From: Xestospongia bergquistia
Taxonomy: Eukaryota; Porifera; Demospongiae; Haplosclerida; Petrosiidae
DNA length: 64,000 nt
Assembly (NCBI GenBank): GCA_963965975.1
Contig: OZ014423.1
Location: 5,916,301 to 5,980,300, forward strand
Direction: 5' to 3'
Shown here: in pieces, positions 11,801 through 26,800 of the stretch
Layout of the letters: each line of letters opens with the position of its first letter
Position numbering within the stretch: the first letter of the stretch is position 1
Program-made: the position numbers and the translations under genes
The notes under the pieces: model-generated
Databases searched by the model: none
What the model saw: the letters and a program-made list of their open reading frames with translations, nothing else
Told to the model about the DNA's origin: nothing

Positions 11801-14800
11801 CCTTGAAGTTAGGAGGAGTTGTATCGTCTGTATAGTTCTGTACTTGTATAGCCATGTCAATATTTATCTCTATGACTGCATTAGGAGTAAAAGCAGTATC
11901 AGTGATAGTAGTTGAACTCATTGCTAAGTATGTGTTGTTGAAATTCTTAGCAAAGATGGAGGCTTTCAGAGCATTGACATCTTCTTCTGAAAGATTGACG
12001 ACTATTTCTGGTCCATCAGGACTGTTAGTTTCACCTCCAGTCAAAGTGTAATAATAGGCAGAGTGTGTAATGTTAGAAGATGCTTGTATTGTAATGCCAG
12101 TTGGCTCCAAAGACTCTGCACTGACTGGTTCATTGAATGTGAGAGTCAAAGTATTTGTGTTCATATTCAGAGAGAAGTTAGTAAATTGTGGTTCAATACT
12201 ATCTGTTCCATAAAACATCACAGGATAACCTGGAAATTCTGGAACAACTGGTACAATAGAGTTGCCTACCATGTCCTCTACTAAGTCTGAAGTGAAAGAG
12301 ATGTAGCAATTTCCTCTATAAGTACAGAGATAGTTGTTGGCTTTAATAGTTGCAACATCATTAGATTGGAGGTAGAAATCAATGATGTTCTTGTCTGGGT
12401 CATTAGTATAACCTCCACTTAATGTGATATTAGCAAGGAGAGGATTGAAAATGTCTATCAAGGTGATGGTAGTGAAGTTAAATGAAGTGACATTCACTGT
12501 CTCAGAAAAAGAGAGTCTGATGATTTTTTCGTTTAGTTTGATAGATGTAAACTCTTTTAGTTCTGGTCTGGTTTGGTCATTAATAAAATTGTCAACTTGT
12601 ACTCCTTGTCCATTTGGTATGGCATCAATTGGCATATTGACCATGTCTAAAACAGCTGATTCCTCTAAAGTAAGGTAACAATTTGGTTTGGAATAGCAAA
12701 ATGTTTTGCGTTTGATCTCATTCAGATCATAGACACTGAGAGTGATTTCAACATCAGCAGCAGCATCATTCTGCTGTATGCTTGTAGTCAGAGTATGAGA
12801 TGATTCAGAGACAGTGATATTGTCCTGTAAAGTGAAATTAGATATTATTAATGTGCTGACATCAACTGTTTCATTAAAGTGTAGTGTCAGCAAGCCCTTG
12901 TTCATATCCAAATCAAAGGATAGCAAAGAAGGACGATCTAGATCAGGACCATATATGGAGACAGATAATGCTTTGTCTTTTATGATTTCTTTTACTGAGT
13001 TGCCTGCATGGTCAGAAATGAGTTTGGGTAAGACACTGAAGAATATTGTTTCATTTGAAGTAGCCAACATGTCAAGAGCTTTGATGCCATTCTTATCAAA
13101 GATGGTTAGCTCAAAGACAATAATTGTGCTATCATTGGACAGCAAGTAGCCATCAGTGAGTGCATAAGACTCTGCTGGAGTTGATGATTGATTGCTGATA
13201 AGTATAATACCTGATGGGTTGAGAGATGATGCATTGACAGTTTCTGAGAAGAGCAATGAGACCCTTCGAGTGGCCAAACTGAAATTGAAAGCTAAGAGTT
13301 CTGGTTTTGTAGTGTCAGAAATATATGAGTGAACTTGTTTTGCTGAAGTATTGTAGATTGGTAGTGCATCATTTTCAGCTACGTCATTAATGACATTTAC
13401 CTCTAATGAAATAAATGTTGTATTCTTATTAGTAGCAAGAAGTGTCAGTCTCTTTATTTCATTGAGTTCATTTGTAGATAGAACCACTTTCATTACTCGA
13501 CTACTAATCTGGGTGTATGAGCTTTCATTAAGTGTTAGAGTTTCAACTGAGTTGTTTCGTTGATTTTGTAGAGTGATTAGATCAAGAACAAATGATGAAT
13601 TGGTTATGTTTTCAGAGAATGTGAGCAATACAGTTCCTGAATCTAAGTCAAATAGGAACATGGTTAAGAATGGAGGTACAAGATCAGCAGTGTTGTTACT
13701 GGCATGTTGTGCTGGGAATGTAATGGGAACTACAGCTAATCCAGCCATGTCTGTTATTGCATCCTCTGTAATAGCAAGGTAGGTTGTGTTTGTATAGTGG
13801 CCAAGAGGAGGTCTCACTCGAATGGACTCTAAGTCAGAATTGTTAACTGTGATAGTTACAATTGTAGAATTGTGAAGACTAACGATTCCACTAGTCAATG
13901 TAAAAGAGGCTTCATCAGTGGTAGCATTGGCAGTAACTCTGATTGTGAATTGTTTAGGATCAAGAGAGTTAACATTAACTGTCTCAGAGAAAGTAAGAAT
14001 TATTAGCAAAGGTGGAACAGTATCTGCCATGTCTAGTCTGTAAGAGACTAGAATTGGTTTAGTAGTATCTTTTGAATATTTTTTAACTGGAAGTGGGTCT
14101 GTAATTGTCCCAACAGCATTACCTGATGTATCAGAAATCAAATCAGAAGTGATAGTGAGGAATGTGTTATTGGCATTTGTAGCAAGACTAGTCAATCTCT
14201 TGACTTCATTCAGGTCATCAGTAGAAATGGTCACAATTATTACTGGACCATCTGCTGAGGTTGTATAGGAGGTATTGGTCAAAGAGAACAAAGGCTGGAC
14301 TTCATTGTGAAGTGTAATCTGTGTAGCAGTCAATGTAGTGGAATTGACTGTTTCGCTGAAAGAGAGAGTAATCTCTCCTGCATCTAAATCAAAGTCAAAA
14401 CTTAACAAAACTGGTGCTTTGTTATCATCTGTAAAGTTGCTGACTTGTATTGCCTTTGTGATCTCTATTTCACTGACTGGATTGAAGTTCATATCAAAGA
14501 TTGTAGTATTGTCAAGTATGATATAAGTGTTGGATGTTCCAGTGAATAAGTTAGTCTCATTCTTGATAAAGTTAGCATCTTCAAAACTCAGAGTGAATGT
14601 CACAATATCTCTGTCATCACTAGTTAAATTGCCTCCTGTTAGTTGTCTTTGTGAAATGTACATACTTTGTCCACCTACTAAGGTAATGCCAGTTAAATTG
14701 AGTTCGAGAATACTGACTGTCTCAGAGAAGTACAAGGTCATGAGATCATTGGTGAGGTTAACATCAAAACTACGCAGTATTGGTCTTGTTGTATCCTCTG

Positions 14801-17800
14801 TATAGCAATCTGCTTTAACAGCATAAGCTTCAGTGGAAGTGATCTCTGCTATAGGATTGTCAGCGTTATCATGCAGCATGCCTTTTCCCCATCCAATGTA
14901 GGTAGAAGTGGCAGATACAGCCAGTGATCTGCGTCTTTTTACTTCATTGGCATCAACATGTGTTAGATATATGACTACAGTAGTGTCATTTAGGGAGGAT
15001 ATATTGCCTCCAGTGAGCATGTATTCTGAGTCAGGTGTAAGGTCTGTTGAACTGAACAGAATGAGTCTCGATGGTATTACAGATGTAACATTGATTGTCT
15101 CTGAGAATCGCAGTACAAGATATGGTGATCCATCCATATCTAGACAATAATCAAGTAACTCAGGTGGTATGATGTCCTCTTTAAGATCATAGGCCATTTG
15201 GGCATAGGAGTTATTAATAGGGACAATGGGATTGCCAGCCATGTCAGAGACAGTGAATGGCAGGAAAGAAATATAGGTATCATTGACACTGTTGCCAAGT
15301 TTTGTCATGGCTTTAAGGTTATCAGTGTCGTATTTTGTTAGTGTCACAGTGATAGTGACTCCAGTAAAGTTAGGTGAGAGAATACCACCTGTTAATGTGT
15401 AGTTCTCTGAGGCTTTTGATATGTTAGGGTAGTTTTGTAAAGTGATCTGATCCAACTTAAGGGAGGTGACATTAATAGCTTCACTAAAGACCAGTGTTAG
15501 AGTGCCACGATCAATAGAATCAACTTCCACATTCAAATTGATGGAGAATCGTATCAGTGTAGGATCAGTTCTATCAGTAGTGTAATTATGAGTCTGAATA
15601 GCCTCATCAAGATTAATAGCATTGAGAGCATTGTTAGCTACATCTTTGGCAGTGGACGACTGCAAAGAAATGAAGGTATTATTTCTGTTAGTTGCGAGGT
15701 AAGGCATCATTTTGAGTTGGTCAAGGTCAGTTTTGATGATGTTCACTACAATCTCATATCCATCTGCACTTGTTGAAGTACCTCCATTTAAAGTGTAACG
15801 ACTGGAAGGATCTGTAGCTCTTTCATTTTGGATGGTGATGTGCTGAGGTTGTAAAGTCTCTCTATCAATGACATCATCAAATGTCAGTATGAGGAGAGCG
15901 CTATCCATATCTAGAGTGAAGTTTAGGAGATTTGGTCGAGTGGTATCTCCAATGTAAGTAACTGCTTGAACAGGTGCATTAGAGGGGATACCAACAACAA
16001 GATTTTCAGCTTTATCTTGGATTGCTCCTTCAAAGAAAGACAAATAGGAAGTATCTTTGTTAATTGCTAGTTGTTGTAAGAGCTTAATAGAACGATAGTC
16101 TTCAGCACTGAGAATAATTTCAAGAATTTCATGAGTGGATGATGCATATCGAGTGCTACCACCAGTAAGATCAAATGTACCATCTCCAGACATGTTGCTA
16201 TGCATTGAGAAGTTTGTGAAGACAATGGTATCAGAGTCAACAGGTTCAGAGAAAGACAGAGTAATAATACCTTCATTCATATCAAGCTGAGTGTAAGCAT
16301 TTAACTCTGGTACAGTGTTATCTGGCACAAATATATTAACTTGTAATGAATTATTGGCAAAGATTGGAACAACAGGATTACCTATATTGTCTTCATTCAA
16401 GTACATATCGTCAACTAAACCTGATGTGATAGTAATGTAGGTTGAATTCTTTCCAGTAGCAAGGAGCTCTTCAGCTTTCAATCTGTATACATCAGCTGGT
16501 GATATAGTAAATTTCATGTATGGTAAATGAGCTTGAGTATGGAGTAGTTCACTGACAATGTTGTTCAAAGTAACTTTAACTGTAGTGTTTGTTTCAGTAG
16601 CTGTATTCTGGAATGTGATGTATCTCACTTCAAAGGTTGTATATCTAACAGTTTCATCAAAATAAAGGGTTATGTTTTCATACGTAAGATCTAAATCAAA
16701 ATGAATAAGTTTAGGTCTTGTGGTGTCTTTAGTGAGATTAAAAAGTTGTGAATTAGGCCTAATAACAGGCTCATCTAGTACTGCAGCAACTGGATTGCCA
16801 AAGGTATCATTAGCAAATGTACTGGTGAGTCGAATAAAACAGTCTGATGGACCATTAGTACATAATTCATCAAGAGCTTTAATTGCATTTAAGTCGTCAT
16901 TGGTGAGTGAGATATTAACATATGTGTTGTCTTCGCTGAGTACTTCACCACCTGTAAGTTGAACTTTGTACTCAAAAGAGCCAACAAAATCTTGAAGGGA
17001 AATGGCTGTAGGGTCTATGGTTGATGCATCAATGGTTTCTTCAAATCTGAGTGTCAAGAGACCATTGTCCAAATCAAATTGAACAAATTCTTCAAGAGTT
17101 GTAGGAGTGGTATCTGGAATATAGTCATCAGCCATGTGTGGTTGTGCTGAAGTAATTTCTATTATTTTATTCCCAGACATGTCTGCAACAAAGTTACTAT
17201 CAAAGGCAATGAAACAGGTTGATGCATTTGTGCACATTGGTAATCTAGTAACTTCATCTCGGTCAACTTTATGGAAGGTAACATGAAGGACATCAGTGTA
17301 ATCTGGGCTGTATTCACCTCCAATAAGATTATAGCTCAAAGTTGAGTCTGCTTCTTTGAACAGAGTTATGGCAGTAAGGTCTACTGATGTGGTGTTGATG
17401 GTCTCAGAAAATGAGAGAGTGAAGTTGCCATTATCAAAGTCAATAACAAAGGATACCAAATAGGGTAGTGTAGTGTCTTTAGTCAAACTAGCAACAGGTT
17501 TAGCAGATGTTGGATCAATTGGAATTAAGAGATTATCATTTCTGTCTTCAGCTGCAGTTGCCTCAATGGAAAGGTAAGTATCATTGTTACCTGTGGCAAG
17601 GTCATCAATTGCTTTGACTGCATTGAGGTCGGAGAGACTGAGATTAACAGTCACTACAGAGAAGCTGGTTCTGACATAGCTACTGGATTCAGTTATAGTA
17701 AATTCTGACGTAGAACTAACTGGATTGTTATGCAGTGTGATATCAGTTATGTTGATTGTGTCTGGATTAACAGTCTCAGAGAAGAAGAGAGTGAGTTCTC

Positions 17801-20800
17801 CCGTGTTTAGGTTAAGATTATAGTCATCTAAGATTGGTCTTGTCACATCTTCAAAGAAGGCTGTAGGATGTCTATCATATATACGATGAACATTCACCAC
17901 ATTGTTGTCACTCATGTCAAGGATGGTTGGTTTCATCAATGAAAGAACAGTAGTTTCAACAGAGATAGCTAAGTCAGTGTAGTCTTTGATGGTGTCTAGA
18001 TCTGTACGATTAATTTCAATTATTATCAGGTCATCATTGGGACCTTCCGAGTAGCTGGCATCAGTTAATTGGTATGAATTGACAATACCAGAAGCAGTTT
18101 TCCATAAAGTAATATGTGTGACTTGTAATGATGTGAAATTGACAGCTTCATCAAACAATAAGTATAGTTGACCAGCATTTAAAGAGATATTGTAGTCAAC
18201 AAGACGTGGTGGTGTTGTGTCCAGTGTAAATTCTGACACAGGTAAAGGTTCTGCAAATGATTGAATGGGATTGCCACTAGTATCATAAACTGTACCTTCC
18301 ACAAAATCAAGGAATGTGTTCTTATTGCTAGTCGCAAGTTTAGTGTCCAGTTTGATGGCATCTAAGTCTTTATCACTTAATGTTACTGTGAGGACAAGAT
18401 CATTCTGGGTAGATCCAACACTATTAGTGAGACTATAGTTTGTTTCTTGTAGAGTTGATATGTTAGTATCAACAAAATTAATGAGACTAATATTAAGCAA
18501 ATCTGCATGTACAACTTCATCAAAAGTCAGTTTTAGAATACCATTATCCAAGTCAAAGGAGAAGGACAAAAGCTTGGGTGGAGTCGTATCTCCATAGACA
18601 ATGTTAGCTTTTAGGCTTGAACTTCTAGTAATGGACTCTAGTGGATTTTTTGAGTAGTCATGAGTGGTAAGGTTAGTCACAGCAATGTATGTAGAGCTAT
18701 TGTCTACTGCAAGATTCAAAATTTTCTTAATGTTATTAGCGTCTTTAATTGTTGGAGTCATTGTGTAAATCGGTCTGTAGATGAGACCTGCTGGTTGGAT
18801 AGTACCAGTATTTTCCACTGTGTAGTAAAGATAGTCAGTTGCATTGACTTCCAAAGAAGAATTGACATTCTGAATTGTTATTTGAGTGAAGTCAAATAGC
18901 ATCTCATAGTCGATGACCTCAGAGAAAGTGAGAGTAAATATGCCAGGTGTACGGTCAAATTCAAATCCAGTCAATTTTGGTCTTGTTTCATCAAAGAGGA
19001 GGTCAGTAGATTCAATTGCATTGGAGATAGGAATAACTACAGTTGGATTATTACTGAGGTCAGCTACTACAGAAGACTTGACAGCAATGTAGGCTGATTG
19101 ACTATCAATGGTAAGTTGCCTGCGTATCTTAAGAGAGTTGAGATCATCGTCTGATAGTTGAATGGATACTTCAGAGCTGTAAGTTGGATTGATTACATAG
19201 CTATCTGAAGTAAGACTAATGTTTGAAGTGAACATATTGTATTCTCTTCTATTTTGAAGTGTTATAGCTGAGACATCTACAGAGGATCCATTAACTGTTT
19301 CACTGAAGGTAAGGTTGAGAAGACCAGTGTTCATATCGATTACAAAACTCAGCAGCTCAGTTGGTTTAAAATCTTGAGTGTATTTACTTACCTTGTTGAT
19401 TTCAGACAGGACAATTAGATCAAAATCAACTAGATCTTTCACTGTGCCTGTTGGAATATAGAGGTAAGTGTTGTTTTCATTGGTAGCAAGTTCTGTGTTG
19501 GCTTTGATCTCATTCATGTCTGCATTTGATAGCATAATATAAATGATTTTGCCATTGTTAGATTGATATATTGTACCATTACTAATCATGAAAGCAGAGC
19601 TGTTATCTGAGATGTTACTAGAAGGATAGATTATGAGGTTGTCAAGGATTAGTGTGGAGAGACGGACAGCTTCTGAAAAGGTGAGTGCTAAAGTACTTGT
19701 GTTCATGTTTAGAGAGAATTCTTCAAACTCTGGTGCATCAGTGTCCTCAGTAAAGTTGGATGCCTTCAGGGCCTTTTCATCTGTAATGGCTATAACATCA
19801 ACTCCATAAGGATCATCAGCAGCAAATGCATACATGGTGAGATAGGCTGTTTCATTGCTCACTGCCAGCCCTGGGGTGGATTTCAAATTGAAAAGATCAA
19901 CATCTCCAATAGTTACTTCAATGATATATCCATCATCAATACTTGAATTGCTTGAGTCAGTAAGAACATATTTCTTGTTGGCAGACTGTCCATCTTGTAT
20001 AGTCAGAGAAGTAACATCAAACGTGCTGGCATCGATGACATCATTAAATGTCAACAACATTTGACCAGTATTCACATCAAGACTGAAGAACATTAAAGTA
20101 GCTGCTGTTGTATCAGCAATCAAATCAGTTGCCTGAATATTAGCAGATGTTTCTGAGGAGATGTAGGCTGAATCCTGTACAAAATTGCTGTATGATTTGA
20201 GATAAGAGTTGTTTAAGTGAGAGGCTACATTTGGATTAGTCTTAATACTAATGAGTGCAGACTTTGACAAGTTAACAACAAGGACTTGAGATCCTGGGTC
20301 TGGAACTGGTTGTATAAAGCCACCATTGAGGTTTACAGTCATATTATCAGGATCTCCTACTAGCTCTAGTAAAGATAAATTGACCGAATTAACAAGGATT
20401 GTTTCAGAGAAAGAGATAAAGAGTTGATCTTTATTCAAATCGAGTGTAAATGAAGTAATATAAGGTGAAGTGGTATCATTGATATAATTGGATGCTTGAA
20501 GGGCATCAGTGACAGGGATTTCAGTGATACTATTAGGTTTTATGGCAAGATCTTGGATGGCAAATTCATCAATGCTAATAAATGTGTCTGCTTTGCTTTT
20601 AGCATATGTTAGTGAACGAAGTTTATTAAGATCTGCATCTGTTATATTGAAGACAATGATGTCAGAGGAAATATCTCCAGGGTTGCCGCCAGTGAGAGTA
20701 TAGTAGTCTGAAGCATTATCAGAACCTTGAATATGAATTCCAGTAACATCAAATATGCTAACATCTACTGGTTCTGAGAAGTATAATATTAATTGACCCA

Positions 20801-23800
20801 GTTCAGCATCAAAATCAAAGGATTCAAGATCAGGAGGGTTTGTATCTTCAATAAAGTTCATTGCAACAAGTCCAGGTGAACTTCCTGGAGTGAATGCTGT
20901 AACATTGTTACCTGACTGGTCCTTGATTAACTGATTAGTAAATGTAATGTAACAATTGCCTTGGCTGCTGCATACATATTGACGTTTTTGGATTTCCACT
21001 AAGTCTTCATGTGATAGAGTGATTTCAAGTACTGTTCCACTAGAGCTGTTTGTGTAAGTAGTTCCTTTTAGAGTGTAAGATTGCAATGGATCATCTGTGT
21101 ATAGAGTTTGGAGTGTCAGAGCAGTTGGATTAAAAGTGTCTGGATCAATCGTTTCTGAAAATGTAATAATCATAGTTCCATTATTAAGATTGAATTCTGT
21201 GAATTCCAAAACATGTGGATCACTATTGTCAAAGATGAGCATTTCGACACTTGTAAAGTCTTCTTCTTCATTAGAAAGTCCAGACATGTCTTCAATTGTG
21301 AAATTGGTTAAAGATATGAAACACTTCATTGCTCCAGTGCATATTCTGTCTCTTGTGAGAGCAATGAAGTCCTGATCAGAGATGTCAATAGTGATAACAG
21401 GCATACTGTTATCAGTGGAGGAGCTGGTGTTAAGAGTATATGATGGCCCAGAGACACTTGTACTAAGAGTAATACCTGCTACATTGAGTGAACTGATGTT
21501 GACAGTTTCTGAGAAAGAAAGAGTGAGTACACGTTGATTCATGTCAAGATTAAAGAGCACAAGCTGTGGAGGGATGGTATCATTGTTAAAACTGTTAGCC
21601 TGTTTAGCAGCTGATTGTGGGATTGTAACAACAGAATTGTTGTTCATATCAGTGAGTGCATATGCAGCAACAGCTAAGTAAGAATTATCTATGGAGGTGT
21701 AGAGATTGGTCAAAGCTTTGAGGTCATTGAGATCTTTACTGGTTAGTAACCACTCGATATATGTTCCAGGTGGGGATGTGGTGTTTCCACCACTAAGTCG
21801 AAGGGTCTCAGTAGCTTGACGATTTTTGTTTTGCAATATAAGACCCAAAGGATCAATGGAAGTTGGATCAACACTCTCTGAAAAATGCATGGTAAGAGTG
21901 CCAGTAGTTAACATAAAGTCAAAACTGACAAGCTGGGGTCTTGTCTTGTCTGGTTGAACTTCTATTGCTTTAATGCCACTGCCATCCAATATTGGAGTAG
22001 ATGGGTTTTCAGCACGATCTAATACAGCATCAGTCAAAAGAGTAAGATATGTATTGGCTGTGTTAGTGGCTAAGCCATCATTGGCTTTGATAATATCAAG
22101 ATCATTGTCTGAAAGAATGACATTAGTGATGGTTGTATCAATTCCATAGCTGACATCAGCTTCTTTGATTGGATGGAAAGTTGCTTCACCAGTAGTGTTG
22201 GCTTGCACTGTGATAAAGGTGATATTTAATGTGTTCAAAAGAACAGGTTCAGACCATGTCAATGCCAATAGTCCAGAATCAAGATCAAATGTAAAGTTGG
22301 CAAGGTGTGGATTGACCAAATCCACTGCATAAGATCTTACAATAAGGGAGTCACTGCTTGGTAGAACAGATAGTGGATTACCACTAGTATCATTCACTGC
22401 TCCTGCTAACACTGATAGATATGATGAGTTTCTTCCCAACAAGAAGTTGATGTCATTATTGATGTAATCTATAATGTTTTCAAAATCAGAGATTAGTACT
22501 TCAATTTCCAATGTGTCATCAGCAAGTTGTGTAATATTAGTAGAGCCAGTAAGTGATACTGCAGAAGCTGTTGCAATATCTGGTCCTGATTGTAGTTGGA
22601 AGTAGGTGACATTAACTGTAGAGACATCAATAGTTTCAGAGAATTGAACAGTGAGAATCATTGGACGTCGTATAGCATCAGTCATGGATAAATCAAAGGC
22701 AATGACTTCTGGCTCAGTTGAGTCTTCAATGAAGTCTGAAACTGCAAAAGCATTGGAAAATGGGATATCAATGATATTATTGTCACTTGTGTCTTTAATG
22801 AAAGAGCTGGTAAATGTAATAAGAGTAGTGTTTTTATCTTCTGCAAGATTTGTGACAAATTTAATGGCATTTAGGTCTGTTCGTCCAATCTCAATTACAA
22901 TAATGGTACCACTATTAGAGTTTGTGCTGGAGTTCAATGAAAGAGTGTAATTAAGACTATTGTCAGCTAGACTGTTAGTAATTGTCAGTTTTGTAATGTC
23001 TAATGTTGAGACGAGGACAGACTCAGAGAATGTCAATGTCAAGTTACCGCTGTCTAAATCAAAGTCAGCAGATACTAATTCTGGTTTAGTTTTATCAATC
23101 ACTAATGTTGATGGGTTTTTAGCTTCAGAGGTATTGATAGCTGATACTGGATTACCACTGTTGTCTACAATGGCTGTCGAATCAATGGATAAATAGGTAT
23201 TCGTTCTATTTGTGAGAACATTAGCGACAAGTCTGAGATAGTTGAGGTCATCTTCATCCATTCTAAAGTTAATAATAGGACCATCAGTGGATGAAAGAGT
23301 TCCATTAGTGAGGTTAAAACTGAAGGAGGTATTGATTGGAGTATTTAAGATTGTGAATGCAGGGAAGTAGATGGACTCTGCATTCACTGTCTCTGAGAAG
23401 GTCAGAGATATTAAGCCGTCATTGAGATCAACAGTATATGAATTAAGTTCAGGATTAGTGGTATCATTGATAAAGCCTGAACTAAATAAAGGAATGTTGG
23501 ACTCCCTTGCTTGCAGACCATTTTTAGAAGCATCCCTGATGGCATTTTCATCATAAAACAGTCTTGTGTTAAATTGTTCTGTTGCCAATGTAGTGATGGA
23601 CTTGATTTGGTTCAGATCAAAATCAGAAAGGTAAAGTTTGACGACAACATCATGATTGCTAACTTCTGTATCATTTACAAATGCTGTACCTTTAGTGAGT
23701 CTGTAAGCTTCATAGAATTTAGATGAAGTATTGGCAGTATTGGAAATTATGAACAGAGAGGTGTTTAATGATGAGACATTCACAGCCTCACTGAAAGTTA

Positions 23801-26800
23801 ACTCGAGAAGGCCCTCATTCAGATCAAATGTGAAGTACTGCAATAAAGGATTGACCATGTCTTGCACATGATCTGAGGCACCAAGGGCATCAGTTAAAGG
23901 AATGGCTTGCACTGGATTACCAGCCATATCATAGATAGTACTATTCAATAAAGAAATATATGTGTCACTGATTTGAGTAGCAAGTTGAGTGTGCTCCTGG
24001 ATTGTGTGAAGATCAGTCACAGTGAGGTAAAGTTGAAAGTTGACATCAGTCACATTTGGTACTGCCATTCCACCAGTTAGAGTGTACTCTTGAGAGGCTA
24101 ATGAGTTGCTGGCAGCATTAAGTAGAGTTATTCCAGATGGATCTAAGGATCTGATATTTACAGCTTCTGAGAACAGCAAGGACAGAGCAGCTGTGTTTGC
24201 ATTGTATGTAAAGTTTGTTAAAGTTGGAGGAGTGGTGTCTGCTGTATAATTGGTAGCTTTAATTATTTTTGGTAGAGTTCCTACACCTCCAGGTTGGGCA
24301 ATAACTAATGCAGTGAGTTTGAATACAGTTGTGTTAATATCAATAGCAAGCTCGTCTCTCTTTTTTATTTCATCTAGATCACTCTTGACAATAAAGAAGT
24401 CAATTATAAAACCAACAGGACTGCTTGTTTCTCCTTCTGTTAGTCGATATTGGTTAGTTGGTAGTGACTCAGCCTCAATTAATGTTTCATAAAGTGTGAT
24501 TTCACTAGCCATGAAGGTATCTGGATTGACTACATCATCAAATGTTAAAGATACAAAACCATTGTCCATATCGAGAGAGAAATCGATAAGTTCAGGTGCT
24601 GTGAGATCTTTAACATGAGTTACTACTTGAATGGCAACAGGTAAACTAGACTCATTTTTGGTTCCAATAAGCAGATTGCCAGCTGTATCAGTTACAGCTC
24701 CATCATCTATTTGAATGAAAGTAGTACTTTTGTCAAATCCAAGATTAAAATTCTTCTTGATTTCTGAGACATCATCATCAGTGAAACGAACAGTTAATAT
24801 ATTTGTAATTGGCCCTAGTTCAGGTACACCACCAGTGAATACTAATAATTCACCATTATATGCCTGTGATCGTAGTGTAAATTTACTTGCAATATATGTT
24901 TCAGCTAAGATAGGTTCAGAGAAGATTACTGTAAAGGTGTTGTCTTGTAACGAGAGTAGTGAAAATGAAGTAACTTCAGGTCGTATATAATCAGCAATGT
25001 AATCATGTGCCTGTATAGCAGAAATATTGTTCTCTGCAGCTTCAATACTATTGTCAGAGACATCCTCAATGAAAGATGAAGTAAATGTTAGCCATGTACT
25101 ATTGAGGTCAGTAGCAACCAGAAGGTTAGCTTGTAGGTTGACTACATCAGTTGGATCAAGTCTGAAGGAGATGACAGTACTAAGGCCTGATGTTATTGGT
25201 ATACCATCAGTTAGTGATACTGATGAAGAAGCATTGAAATTATCTTGTAGTACTGCAGCAGAAGGTACAAATTCGGAATGGTCAATGACTTCATTGAATG
25301 TTAGTGACATTATAGTATTGTTCATGTCTAGAGTGTAGTTGGTAAGTATCGGAGGAGAAGAATCATCAATGTATTTTGTTGCATGTTCTTTGTTATTGAA
25401 GGACATAGTATTAACAACTGGTACAAGAGAGTTATTGAAAGGATCTTTGACAAAAGTGTCTAATAATCGTACCCAACAAGACTGTCCATGGGCGCAGAGT
25501 GTAGCTTTTTGGAACTTGATTTGGTTTAAGTCATCATTGGTCAGCTTTATTGTCACTTCTGGTCCATCAGTTGTTGTGACTTCTCCACCTGTAAGAGTTA
25601 CAGTGATAGTTGGACTATCATACCATTCTGTTAGATTGAGGGAACTGATCTTAATAGATTGAACATCTACTGTCTCTGAGAATACCAATGTTATTAGGCC
25701 TTCATCGAGATCTATCAATTTGAAGTCAACTAGAGATGGTCTAACAGTATCTGTATAGAAATCATTAACCAAGGCTGGAAGGCTTGGTAATATCAGTTGA
25801 TTTTTGGATGTATCATTTGATAGTTGAGTGGTGAAGCTAATGTAGCAGTTGTTCTGAGTATTACAAATTGGCAATGTGTTGAGAATGTTAATGTCATCCT
25901 GAGTGAGCTGTATCACCACATCAGCAGTGTTTACCTCAGGTAGTGTTGCATTCGTTATGTTGAATAGGACTGTAGGATTAGCAGGATTAAGTAGAATGAT
26001 GTCATCAATACTAAAAGTATTAATGTCTACTGGTTCTTCAAAGAAAAGGGTTACCTCTTGGCTGGTTAAGTTGATATCAAAACGAAGGAATTCTAATGGT
26101 GATACATCTGGAGTATACAAAGACACCTGTTTAGCAGCTGTTGGCTGTACCCCAAAGTTGTAATTGTCTGAAATATCCTTCACTAATTGGTTAGTGATGG
26201 AAATGAAGGTGGTTCTATTGTCAATTGCTAGCTCTTGAAGTGCTTTGATTTTGTTAGCATCTGATCTGGACAGGGTGATTATTGCATTGGCAAAGTTGCT
26301 AACCTTTACTGTTGTGTTTTCAGGCTCTAGTTGAACATAAAATGTAACATTTGCAGTATCGTCTTGTATAGTAATTTGAGAGACATCAAATGTTGATATA
26401 TTGATTGTCTCTGTGAAGTTTAAAGTCAATATATTGCTGTTCATGTCTAAATCAAAGCTCACCAAACCTGGTCCAGTGACATCAAGCATTACAGCATCAG
26501 CTGGTAGTGGTGATGTAACAGCAGGACCAACATTGCCATAAACATCTTCAATGGTGTTATCTGTATATGTAATGAAAGTGAAACTAGCATTGATGGATAG
26601 AAGAGGCTCAGACTTTAGGCGATTGAGATCAGCATTATCTAGTTTTATCTTCATACTAGATCTTGGAATACCAGATGGTCTTGATGTATGCTGTAAAGTA
26701 TATTCAAACAGCGCAGCTGCCATAGAATTAGGTGAGACACTAATCTTGATGTTTGTCACATTGAAAGTGGAAGGATTAACAGCTTCTGAGAATGACACTT